The position numbers and the translations under genes are program-made. DNA of 16,110 nt from an uncultured Dermatophilus sp. (GTDB lineage Bacteria > Actinomycetota > Actinomycetes > Actinomycetales > Dermatophilaceae): positions 1-16,110 of the forward strand of contig CAMCQD010000004.1 in assembly GCA_945876925.1 (NCBI GenBank), in the 5' to 3' direction. Below, in pieces: positions 1 through 5,999 of this stretch. The notes beneath the pieces were generated by a model that was not told the origin of the DNA, searched no databases, and was given only the letters and a program-made list of their open reading frames with translations. Positions within the stretch are counted from its first letter, which is position 1, and each line of letters begins with the position of its first letter.

Positions 1-615
1 GAACCGCGGATCGTCGTTGTGCGGATCGTGCCAGGGGGTCAGGCCCAGTTCGGCGCAGGCGGCCCGGGTTGTGGCCGCGGGCACCCCCAGCAGCGGCCGG
101 GCGAACACCCCGCGGCGGCGGGGCATGCCCGACAGGGACCGGGCGCCCGAACCCCGCATGAGCCCCAGGAGCACCTGCTCGGCCTGGTCGTCGCGGGTGT
201 GGGCGAGCAGCACCAGGCCGGCGGAGCAGTCCGCCGCCACCTGCTCCAGCGCGGCGTAGCGGGCGGCGCGGGCCAGCGCCTCAGGTCCCCCGCCCTCCGG
301 GCTGGCGTCAGCGGAGGCGGGCAGGTGCGCGCGGACGATGCGCACCGGGTCCAGGCCCATCGCGGCGCAGGCCCGCCCGGCCTGCCGGGCCACCAGGTCA
401 GAGCCGCGCTGCAGGCCGTGATCGACGACGACCGCGCCGGGCGACCAGCCGGCCCGGGGTGCCTCGAACGCCGCGGCGGCGGCCAGCGCCAGCGAATCCG
501 GCCCTCCTGAGCAGGCCACGAGCAGACGCCGTCCCGGCAGGTCGCCGGAATGCTCGGCGAGCAGCTCGCGCACGGCGACCCGGGTAGCCGCCACCGCCGG
601 CCCGGGACCGCTCAC
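1..615 (-). CDS. tilS: tRNA(Ile)-lysidine synthase TilS, N-terminal part (cut by window edge)
   Basis: TilS uses ATP to attach lysine to the wobble cytidine of the CAU-anticodon isoleucine tRNA, so that it reads AUA. Translating the minus strand from a GTG at 615 gives 205 codons without a stop, running off the left edge. The N-type ATP-pyrophosphatase P-loop SGGPDS is at residues 36-41, VVDHGLQ at about 63-69, and further on comes the HTRDDQAEQVLLGLMRGSG segment, the TilS form of the family motif. The GTG start overlaps the TGA of the upstream metalloprotease gene (GTGA), so the two genes are probably translationally coupled. In many actinobacteria this pair is followed by hpt and ftsH, which would lie beyond the left edge. 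The identification is firm; the C-terminal domains are not in view. Confidence 0.93.
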   Translation of the reverse strand, partial: MSGPGPAVAATRVAVRELLAEHSGDLPGRRLLVACSGGPDSLALAAAAAFEAPRAGWSPGAVVVDHGLQRGSDLVARQAGRACAAMGLDPVRIVRAHLPASADASPEGGGPEALARAARYAALEQVAADCSAGLVLLAHTRDDQAEQVLLGLMRGSGARSLSGMPRRRGVFARPLLGVPAATTRAACAELGLTPWHDPHNDDPRF

Positions 616-1658
616 GAGCCGGCCCGCCGCAGCCACCGCTCGGGCTCGAGCAGCTCACCGACGTGCGGCAGCAGGTCCGGCGATTCCCACACGCGGTTGA
701 ATCCGGCGACGCCGCAGCGGGCCTGCACCGCCCGCACGAAGGCGGCGCCGTCGCGGTACTGGGCCATCTTCGCCTCCACGCCGAGCAGGCGGCGCAGCAC
801 GACGTCGAGCATCCCCAGGCCCCGGCGGCGGGCGTCGAACCGGGCCCTGATAGTGGCGACGCTGGGCACGTGCACCGGGCTGACGGCGTCCATCACCACG
901 TCGGCGTGCCCCTCCAGCAGCGCCATCACCGCGTTGATCCGCAGCAGCCGTTCGCGCGCCGGTTCGTCGAGCACCAGCTCGCCCAGGCCCATGCCGCCCG
1001 GGGCGAGCACACGCGGGAGCCGCCCGGTCAGTTCGCGCAGCACCGGCCCGAGGTCCCCGACGGTACCCGTCAGGCCGGTGACCAGGTCCCGCTGCAGCCC
1101 CAGCACATGCTCGCGCAGCCAGGGCACGGCGCTGAACTGCACCCGGTGGGTTTCCTCGTGCAGGCAGACCCACAGCCGGAAGTCGGCCGGGTGCAGGCCC
1201 AGGCGGCGTTCGGTCTCCACCACGTTGGGTGCCACGAGCAGCAGCCGGGCCTGCGCAGCGGGGCGCCCGGCGGCCGGCTCGTACTGGCCCAGCACCCGGG
1301 TGGCCAGGAAGCCGAGCAGCGAGCCGACCTCGACCGCGGTGGCGCGGGCGGCGGCGGTGCGGGCCCAGCGGGACGGCGCGCGGCCCTTCTCCCGGGTGAG
1401 CAGGCCCTCCACGACCGGATCGAACAGGTAGGCGAAGGAGGAGGTGCTGGCCCCGATCCAGCCGCTGCGGTCCACGACCAGCACGCCGCGCTCATCCCAC
1501 GGCGCGCTCAGCCCGGCGATGCCGCCGATGAGCTCGCTCGCCCGCCGGGCGCAGGCGCGCAGCTCCCGGACGGCTCCCCGGGCCTCACCGGCGGGGACGC
1601 ACGGGCCGGGCGGGGACAGGCTCCGGGCCGTGGCGGCGGCCAGTTCCCAATCGATCAC
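612..1658 (-). CDS. Zinc-dependent metalloprotease, DUF2342 / coenzyme F420-biosynthesis-associated-like family
   Basis: A 348-residue protein. It contains the gluzincin-like motif HEETH at residues 167-171 within LWVCLHEETHRVQF, and downstream EGHADVVMD (Glu249, His251), the paired signature of the actinobacterial DUF2342 zinc metalloprotease family. His167, His171 and a downstream Glu/His are the likely zinc ligands, and Glu168 the general base; this is inferred from the motif. The substrate is unknown to me. There is no signal peptide or obvious membrane segment, so it is probably cytoplasmic. The start is a GTG, because the codon just upstream is an in-frame TGA; an AGGGTGAG ribosome-binding site lies a few bases upstream. 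It is the first gene of a leftward pair with tilS (GTGA overlap) and is divergent from ppa. This neighbourhood is common in actinobacteria and supports the call. Confidence 0.88.
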   Translation of the reverse strand: MIDWELAAATARSLSPPGPCVPAGEARGAVRELRACARRASELIGGIAGLSAPWDERGVLVVDRSGWIGASTSSFAYLFDPVVEGLLTREKGRAPSRWARTAAARATAVEVGSLLGFLATRVLGQYEPAAGRPAAQARLLLVAPNVVETERRLGLHPADFRLWVCLHEETHRVQFSAVPWLREHVLGLQRDLVTGLTGTVGDLGPVLRELTGRLPRVLAPGGMGLGELVLDEPARERLLRINAVMALLEGHADVVMDAVSPVHVPSVATIRARFDARRRGLGMLDVVLRRLLGVEAKMAQYRDGAAFVRAVQARCGVAGFNRVWESPDLLPHVGELLEPERWLRRAGS

Positions 1659-1796
1659 TCACTCACCCTGCCACTCCGGCACGCCGCAGCGCACCCGCAT
1701 CCGGCATGACGGGCGGTACCTGTCCGGCTTCCTGGCACGTACGCGTCCGGCCGTGACGGTACGCTCAGGTCAGGACCGGCCCGCTACCCGGCCCGC

Positions 1797-1825
1797 CCGG
1801 CGGCCCAGCCGTGCCGGGCCGCCGG
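1797..1825 (+). promoter_or_regulatory. GC-rich hairpin just upstream of the ppa ribosome-binding site
   Basis: Perfect 10-bp inverted repeat (CCGGCGGCCC, 9-base spacer, GGGCCGCCGG) in the divergent region. It ends about 9 bases before the GAAGGAG ribosome-binding site at 1835-1841. If it lies inside the ppa leader it could affect mRNA stability or translation; it has no T-tract, so it is not a typical terminator. Function is inferred only. Confidence 0.4.
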
Positions 1826-1849
1826 AATCCATACGAAGGAGCCCTCGTC

Positions 1850-2425
1850 ATGAACAACGCAGCCAGCAACGACGAGCCCCTGTTCTTCGACGTCACGGTT
1901 GAGATCCCCAAGGGCCAGCGCAACAAGTACGAGGTCGATCACGAGACCGGGCGGATCAGGCTGGACCGGATGCTGTTCACCTCCACGCAGTACCCGTCCG
2001 ACTACGGGTACATCGAGGACACCCTGGGCGAGGACGGGGACCCGCTGGACGCCCTCGTGCTGCTGGACCAGCCCACGTACCCGGGCGTGCTCATCCAGGC
2101 GCGCGCGCTGGGCATGTTCCACATGCGGGACGAATCCGGCGGCGATGACAAGATCCTGTGCGTCCCCGCCAAGGACCCGCGCGCCATCCACCGCCAGTCC
2201 CTCGACGACGTGAGCGAGTTCGACCGCCTGGAGATCCAGCACTTCTTCGAGACCTACAAGGACCTCGAGCCGGGCAAGTCCGTCGAGGGCGCGCACTGGG
2301 CGGACAAGGAGACCGCCGAGCGGGTCATCCGGGAGGCGTTCCAGCGGGCCATCGACCAGAACTTCCGCAACCCGCTCAAGCCCGCCACGAGCTCGCCCAC
2401 GCACAGCCGCGGCACCGGCCAGTAA
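1850..2425 (+). CDS. ppa: Inorganic pyrophosphatase (family I, soluble)
   Basis: Hydrolyses pyrophosphate to two phosphates in the cytosol, pulling forward DNA, RNA, protein and polysaccharide synthesis. The 191-residue product carries the family I signature DGDPLDALV, whose aspartates bind Mg2+. It also has the N-terminal VEIPKGQRNKYEVDHETG segment and the YPSDYGYIEDT motif; the order and spacing fit hexameric bacterial enzymes. It is slightly longer than the usual 160-175 residues because of a short N-terminal extension and a Ser/Thr-rich tail. The ATG at 1850 is chosen because a strong GAAGGAG lies 8 bases upstream. An in-frame GTG at 1811 would add 13 residues but sits inside a hairpin and has no ribosome-binding site. 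The gene is divergent from the metalloprotease-tilS pair and appears to be monocistronic. Confidence 0.97.
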   Translation: MNNAASNDEPLFFDVTVEIPKGQRNKYEVDHETGRIRLDRMLFTSTQYPSDYGYIEDTLGEDGDPLDALVLLDQPTYPGVLIQARALGMFHMRDESGGDDKILCVPAKDPRAIHRQSLDDVSEFDRLEIQHFFETYKDLEPGKSVEGAHWADKETAERVIREAFQRAIDQNFRNPLKPATSSPTHSRGTGQ

Positions 2426-2442
2426 GCACCCCCGGGCGGGAC

Positions 2443-2831
2443 TCAGCGCGGGCGCGGATCAAGCAGTTCGGCCAGGTGCCGGGCGCGCCCGGGTGCTACG
2501 TGGCGCACCGCCAGGGCGCAGGAGAACCCGTCGGTGAGCACGGGCGCATCGGCCCCGGTGCTCACCGATCCCGGTCAGGTTGCGCGCCGTGCCGATGATC
2601 ACGCCCTGGCCGCTGGCGCTGCCTGCCATCACAGGTTCCGCCGCCGCGCGGGATCACCGGGACGCCGTGCCCGGCGCAGGCGGCCACGGCCCGGCGCACC
2701 TCGCCGGCCGCGCGCAGGAACGCGACCGCGACCGGGGGCACCCGGTAATCCGGGGCGTCGAAGGAGCACTCGGCCAGCTGGCGGGGACTGTCATCGGCTT
2801 CCACGCCGGCCGCGCGCAGGGCCCGGACCAC
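2443..2831 (-). pseudogene. Remnant of an FAD-linked oxidoreductase (D-lactate/glycolate-oxidase type with Fe-S C-terminus), internally deleted and frameshifted
   Basis: Three minus-strand fragments read as pieces of one large protein. (1) Codons from about 2831 to 2634 give ...SPRQLAECSFDAPDYRVPPV...HGVPVIPRGGGT, the start of a FAD_binding_4 (PCMH-type) domain. (2) After a one-base shift near 2630-2634, codons from 2629 to about 2564 give MAGSASGQGVIIGTARNL, the continuation of the same FAD-binding loop. (3) Codons from 2541 to the TGA at 2443 give VLTDGFSCALAV...RHLAELLDPRPR, which resembles the very end of the fused FAD/Fe-S oxidoreductases. The intact family is about 900-1000 residues, so most of the middle is missing. 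The true 5' end is uncertain and could reach about 2950. An 11-bp inverted repeat (2531-2568) lies at the deletion junction. The whole assignment rests on motif recognition by eye. Confidence 0.72.
2531..2568. repeat. 11-bp perfect inverted repeat at the pseudogene deletion junction
   Basis: TCGGTGAGCAC at 2531-2541 is matched by its reverse complement GTGCTCACCGA at 2558-2568, with a 16-base spacer. The left arm codes for the beginning of the C-terminal fragment and the right arm directly follows the N-terminal fragment, so the repeat brackets the point where the middle of the gene is missing. It may mark the recombination scar or act as a terminator for the leftward transcript. Confidence 0.6.
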
Positions 2832-2967
2832 CGGCGCCCCGGTGCGCTCACCCGATCGCGCTGCCTGGCCGTGCCTGCGCCCGGAACCGTGCAGCTGCCG
2901 ATCTTCGCCCGGAATCACCTCCAGCGCAGCCCGCTTCGCCCGGCTGGGGGTCACCGGCGGTGCCGGC

Positions 2968-4149
2968 TCAGCCGACGCGGCCGCCGTATGGCATGAGGGA
3001 GGCGCGGTAGATCGAGGAGTACTTCACGTTCATCCCGGTGCGCGGCGCTTCGATCATCCGGCCGCCACCGACGTAGAGGCCCACGTGGTGAATGGTGCTG
3101 ATGTCGCTCTTGTCCTTGGCGAAGAACACGAGGTCACCGGGTTTCAGCTGGCCCAGCGGGACCCGGGCGGTCTGCTCCCACTGGCTGACGGTGTAGTGCG
3201 TCAGCGGCACTCCCGCCGCGGCCCACGCCTTCATGGTCAGTCCCGAGCAATCCCATCTGGCCGGCCCTTCCCCGCCCCACAGGTACGGCTCCCCGAGTTG
3301 CAGTTTCGCGAAGGCGATGGCGACCGCGGCGCCTTTGCGGTTTACCGCAGGCGCCGGGGCGGTGTGCGTACTCGCTGCGGCCTGCACCTTGAGCTGGGCC
3401 CGCGCGGCCGATTCACCTGAGGCGATGAGCCGGGCCATCTCTGCCTCTACGCTGCTGTTGCGCAGGTCGGCTAGTTCCGTCAGCAGTGCCTGCTGCTCGC
3501 GCTCCAGCGCGGCGGTGCGGGCCGTGGCCGCTGTGACGACGGCCTCGGCCCGGGTGCGCGCGCTCTGGGCCTGCGCGGCGGCGGTCCGGGCTTTCAGCTC
3601 CGCCTGGGCTGCCGCCCGCTTGGCCTTGGCCGCGGCCATCGCGGCCTCCGCTGCCCGGGAGGCGATGCCCGCCCGGTGGGTCTCCACCGCGTCCACCCCG
3701 GCGGCGCGCCGGATGAGCTGCTCGGCAGAGCGCACCCCGAGGATGAATTCCCAGCCGGACAGGTCGCCGCCTTGCATATACAGCGATGCGGCGAGCTGGT
3801 TGACGCGGCCGCTGGCCCGGGCGCTGGCCAGCATGGCCCGGTCGGCTTTCTTCCCGGCAGCGGCCAGGGCGGTGCGGGCTGCCTGCTGCCGGGAGCGCGC
3901 GTGGTTGAACGCCTCGGTGGCCAGTCCGACCTCGGCGACGGCGGCGTCCAGGCTGGCCTGGGCGGCTTCGTACTTCGCGGTCAGCTCGGCCTGGCGGGCC
4001 AGCACGTCACGGGCCCTGGCGGAACTAGCCGGCGCGGAACTGGCAGCCGTGGGGCCCGGGGCCGGGGACGGTGCCGCCAGGACGGGAACTGCCGGGGAGA
4101 ACAGCAGTAACGCGCAGGTGAACACCGCGGCGCCGGAGCGTCGTGACAT
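2968..4149 (-). CDS. Secreted NlpC/P60 peptidoglycan endopeptidase with N-terminal coiled coil
   Basis: A 393-residue exported cell-wall hydrolase, predicted to cleave peptide stems of peptidoglycan (gamma-D-Glu to diamino acid bond, by family knowledge). Residues 1-27 form a signal peptide: basic start, hydrophobic core, then AxA near VLAAPS. Residues 45-255 are Ala/Glu/Arg/Gln-rich and look like a long coiled coil, as in RipA/RipC-type proteins. The NlpC/P60 domain spans about 273-393, with the nucleophile Cys301 in DCSGL, His355 in HHVGLYVGGG, and Glu367 in MIEAPRTG at the third catalytic position. The start at 4149 is chosen over an in-frame start 10 codons upstream because TCCTCC at 4156-4161 is a GGAGGA ribosome-binding site 6 bases from it, and the signal peptide then begins properly. 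It is divergent from the DUF3352 gene. I see no ydaO-type riboswitch in the 180-bp leader region. Confidence 0.93.
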   Translation of the reverse strand: MSRRSGAAVFTCALLLFSPAVPVLAAPSPAPGPTAASSAPASSARARDVLARQAELTAKYEAAQASLDAAVAEVGLATEAFNHARSRQQAARTALAAAGKKADRAMLASARASGRVNQLAASLYMQGGDLSGWEFILGVRSAEQLIRRAAGVDAVETHRAGIASRAAEAAMAAAKAKRAAAQAELKARTAAAQAQSARTRAEAVVTAATARTAALEREQQALLTELADLRNSSVEAEMARLIASGESAARAQLKVQAAASTHTAPAPAVNRKGAAVAIAFAKLQLGEPYLWGGEGPARWDCSGLTMKAWAAAGVPLTHYTVSQWEQTARVPLGQLKPGDLVFFAKDKSDISTIHHVGLYVGGGRMIEAPRTGMNVKYSSIYRASLMPYGGRVG

Positions 4150-4262
4150 CGAGATTCCTCCACGGACGTTACTGGCCACCGGGTCCGTCCCGATCCCGGT
4201 TCGCCCCCCGATGGCGGGTCATGCTTATCGCTGGTCTGTGAGGCGCCTGTGCTCAGATTCGC

Positions 4263-4302
4263 TAGGCTCGTGGCACGAGTTGATGGACACGCCCGGGTGT
4301 CC
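4263..4302 (+). promoter_or_regulatory. Possible promoter/operator region of the DUF3352 gene
   Basis: TAGGCT at 4263-4268 fits an actinobacterial -10 box. It is followed at once by a 13-bp dyad (CTCGTG-G-CACGAG, 4267-4279) that would cover the start point. A second dyad (GGACAC, 6 bases, GTGTCC, 4285-4302) lies 12 bases before the AGGGGAG ribosome-binding site. The dyads are seen; the promoter and operator roles are inferred. Confidence 0.35.
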
Positions 4303-4329
4303 TATCGGTTACTAGGGGAGATTCTGAAG

Positions 4330-5919
4330 ATGTCGCAGCCCACCGAATCCACTGCGGAGAGCGCGGGTTCTGCACCTGCCACGAAGAAGCCGAGCAAGGG
4401 CCTCATCGCCGGCGGGGTGGCCGCTGCCGTGCTGGCCGCTGCCGGGGGCGCCTACGCGCTGGGAGCATTCAACGGCCTGCTCGGAGGGGGCAAGCAGCCG
4501 GCGGATGTGCTGCCCGCGTCCGCGGTGGCCTATGCCCGGCTGGACCTCAACCCCTCAGCTGCCCAGAAGGTGGGGGCATTCCGCCTGCTCGACAAGCTGC
4601 CCGATGTGAAGAACGCGCTCAACGCCGCCGATCCGAAGCGCTCGTTGTTCGACTGGATGCAGAACCAGCAGGGTTCCCAGCTCAAGGGAATCGACTACGC
4701 CAATGATGTCGGGCCGTGGCTCGGCGACCGGATCGGCGTGGCGACGCTGCCCGCCTCCGGTAACGGGCAGCCGGTCACGGTGATGGCGGTGGAGGTCAAG
4801 GATCAGGCCAAGGCCGAGGAGGGCCTGAAGAAAGTCGAGACGGTGCTGCGCAGCGCCGTCAAGGAAACCCCCGGCGGCTTGCAGCCTCGCCTCCCCGGGG
4901 CGCCCTCCGCCGCGAGCACCGCGAATAAGGAAACCGTGCGGATCTACCAGGACGGGTACGCCCTCATCGTGGAAAAAGACGCCGAGTCCCGGCTCCGCGA
5001 GGAACTCCAGGCCGGGAGGCTGGCCGGCAATGACAACTTCTCCGGGGACATGGCTGCCCTGGGCGATCAGGGCATCGCCTCCGCCTGGTACGACCAGAAG
5101 TCCTTCATACACGGGCTGAGCAGCGCCTCGGTCCCGGCCGCGCTGGACGAGCTGGCGCAGAAGGCGGGACGTGTCGCGATGACGGTGCGATTCGCCTCCG
5201 ACTATGCCGAGCTGGCCGTGGCTGGCCGCGGCTCCAGCCAGCCCGCCGTCAACACGACCTCAGGCGTCGGGGACCTGCCGGCTGACACCGGCGCGGTGCT
5301 GTCCCTGGCCGGCGGCAAGACCCTGCTCGAGGACTACTGGCCCTCGATCACCTCGATCATGAAAGCGGCCGGGCAGGACCCGCAGGACCTGCTCAAGAAG
5401 GCCCGGGAAACCTCCGGGCTGAACCTGCCCGGGGACGCGGGCACCCTGCTGGGGACGCAGTTCGACGTGATCGCCGCCAAGCAGGACTTCCGCCAGCTGG
5501 CTTCCGGCGGCGGCCTGCCGAAGATCGCGGCCCGGATGACCACCGACACGGCCGCGGCCTCGCAGGTGCTCGACAACATCCAGAAGGCCGTTGCGCAGCA
5601 AACCGGGGGCCTGGCCATCCCGCGCAAGGTGGCCGGCGACAAGCTGCTCGTCGCGGCGAACACCGCCTACATGGACCAGCTCGCCTCCCCGCAGGGCAAG
5701 CTGAGCGACAACCAGGGCTTCACCCGTACCGTCCCGGACCCGGACAAGCAGGCCAGCATCGCCTACGTCGACCTGGATGCCTTCGAGAGCCAGTACCTGG
5801 GCCAGGTGCCGCAGGAGCGGCGCGAGTTCGTGCAGGCCCTGCAGTCCATCGGAGTGGTCTCGACCCCGGTCACCAACGGGGAATCCAAGGGGAGCATCCG
5901 CATCTCCATCAACGACTGA
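4330..5919 (+). CDS. DUF3352 membrane-anchored exported protein
   Basis: A 529-residue protein. Residues 1-23 are polar (Ser/Thr/Glu/Ala then Lys), residues about 24-46 form one Ala/Gly-rich transmembrane helix, and the rest should lie outside the membrane. The opening of the outer region, ADVLPASAVAYARLDLNPSAAQK, followed by KLPDV and later GDRIGVATLP, is the recognisable start of the actinobacterial DUF3352 family. No catalytic motif is visible and the function of the family is not known to me. The ATG at 4330 is preferred over an in-frame upstream ATG at 4249 because AGGGGAG lies at 4314-4320 and the 27 extra residues would not look like a natural N-terminus. It is divergent from the NlpC/P60 gene, which may hint at a shared cell-envelope role, but that is only context. 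It ends facing the PTS regulator, with hairpins between them. Confidence 0.85.
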   Translation: MSQPTESTAESAGSAPATKKPSKGLIAGGVAAAVLAAAGGAYALGAFNGLLGGGKQPADVLPASAVAYARLDLNPSAAQKVGAFRLLDKLPDVKNALNAADPKRSLFDWMQNQQGSQLKGIDYANDVGPWLGDRIGVATLPASGNGQPVTVMAVEVKDQAKAEEGLKKVETVLRSAVKETPGGLQPRLPGAPSAASTANKETVRIYQDGYALIVEKDAESRLREELQAGRLAGNDNFSGDMAALGDQGIASAWYDQKSFIHGLSSASVPAALDELAQKAGRVAMTVRFASDYAELAVAGRGSSQPAVNTTSGVGDLPADTGAVLSLAGGKTLLEDYWPSITSIMKAAGQDPQDLLKKARETSGLNLPGDAGTLLGTQFDVIAAKQDFRQLASGGGLPKIAARMTTDTAAASQVLDNIQKAVAQQTGGLAIPRKVAGDKLLVAANTAYMDQLASPQGKLSDNQGFTRTVPDPDKQASIAYVDLDAFESQYLGQVPQERREFVQALQSIGVVSTPVTNGESKGSIRISIND

Positions 5920-5925
5920 ACCACT

Positions 5926-5999
5926 CACCCGCCCGGGCGCTGACCCTAAGACCCGGGCGGGTGTTCCTCATCACCTGCCCGGGCCTTAGGGGGTCAGCG
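5926..5999. terminator. Bidirectional terminator region with two overlapping hairpins
   Basis: Between the convergent DUF3352 and regulator genes there is a perfect 12-bp stem (CACCCGCCCGGG 5926-5937 with CCCGGGCGGGTG 5952-5963, 14-base loop). A second, larger stem pairs CGCTGACCCTAAG (5938-5950) with CTTAGGGGGTCAGCG (5985-5999), with a two-G bulge. The left arm of the second lies in the loop of the first, and its right arm covers the regulator stop codon. T-tracts are weak, as is usual for high-GC actinobacterial terminators. Confidence 0.7.

Noticed and set aside
398..658. Minus-strand open frame of 86 codons over the tilS start
   Set aside because: Out of frame with tilS; the real tilS frame starts at GTG 615 and contains SGGPDS.
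663..1709. Long plus-strand frame opposite the metalloprotease
   Set aside because: Low-complexity translation rich in Arg/Ala/Gly/Pro; a shadow of the motif-bearing minus-strand gene.
2534..3010. Plus-strand frames over the oxidoreductase relic
   Set aside because: Pro/Arg/Ala-rich and without motifs; the minus strand carries recognisable FAD-binding fragments.
3233..4315. 360-codon plus-strand frame opposite the NlpC/P60 gene
   Set aside because: Ala/Ser/Arg-rich shadow; the minus strand has signal peptide, coiled coil and catalytic motifs.
4150..4329. ydaO-type (c-di-AMP) riboswitch ahead of the NlpC/P60 gene
   Set aside because: Such genes often have one in actinobacteria, but I could not find its conserved blocks in this short leader.
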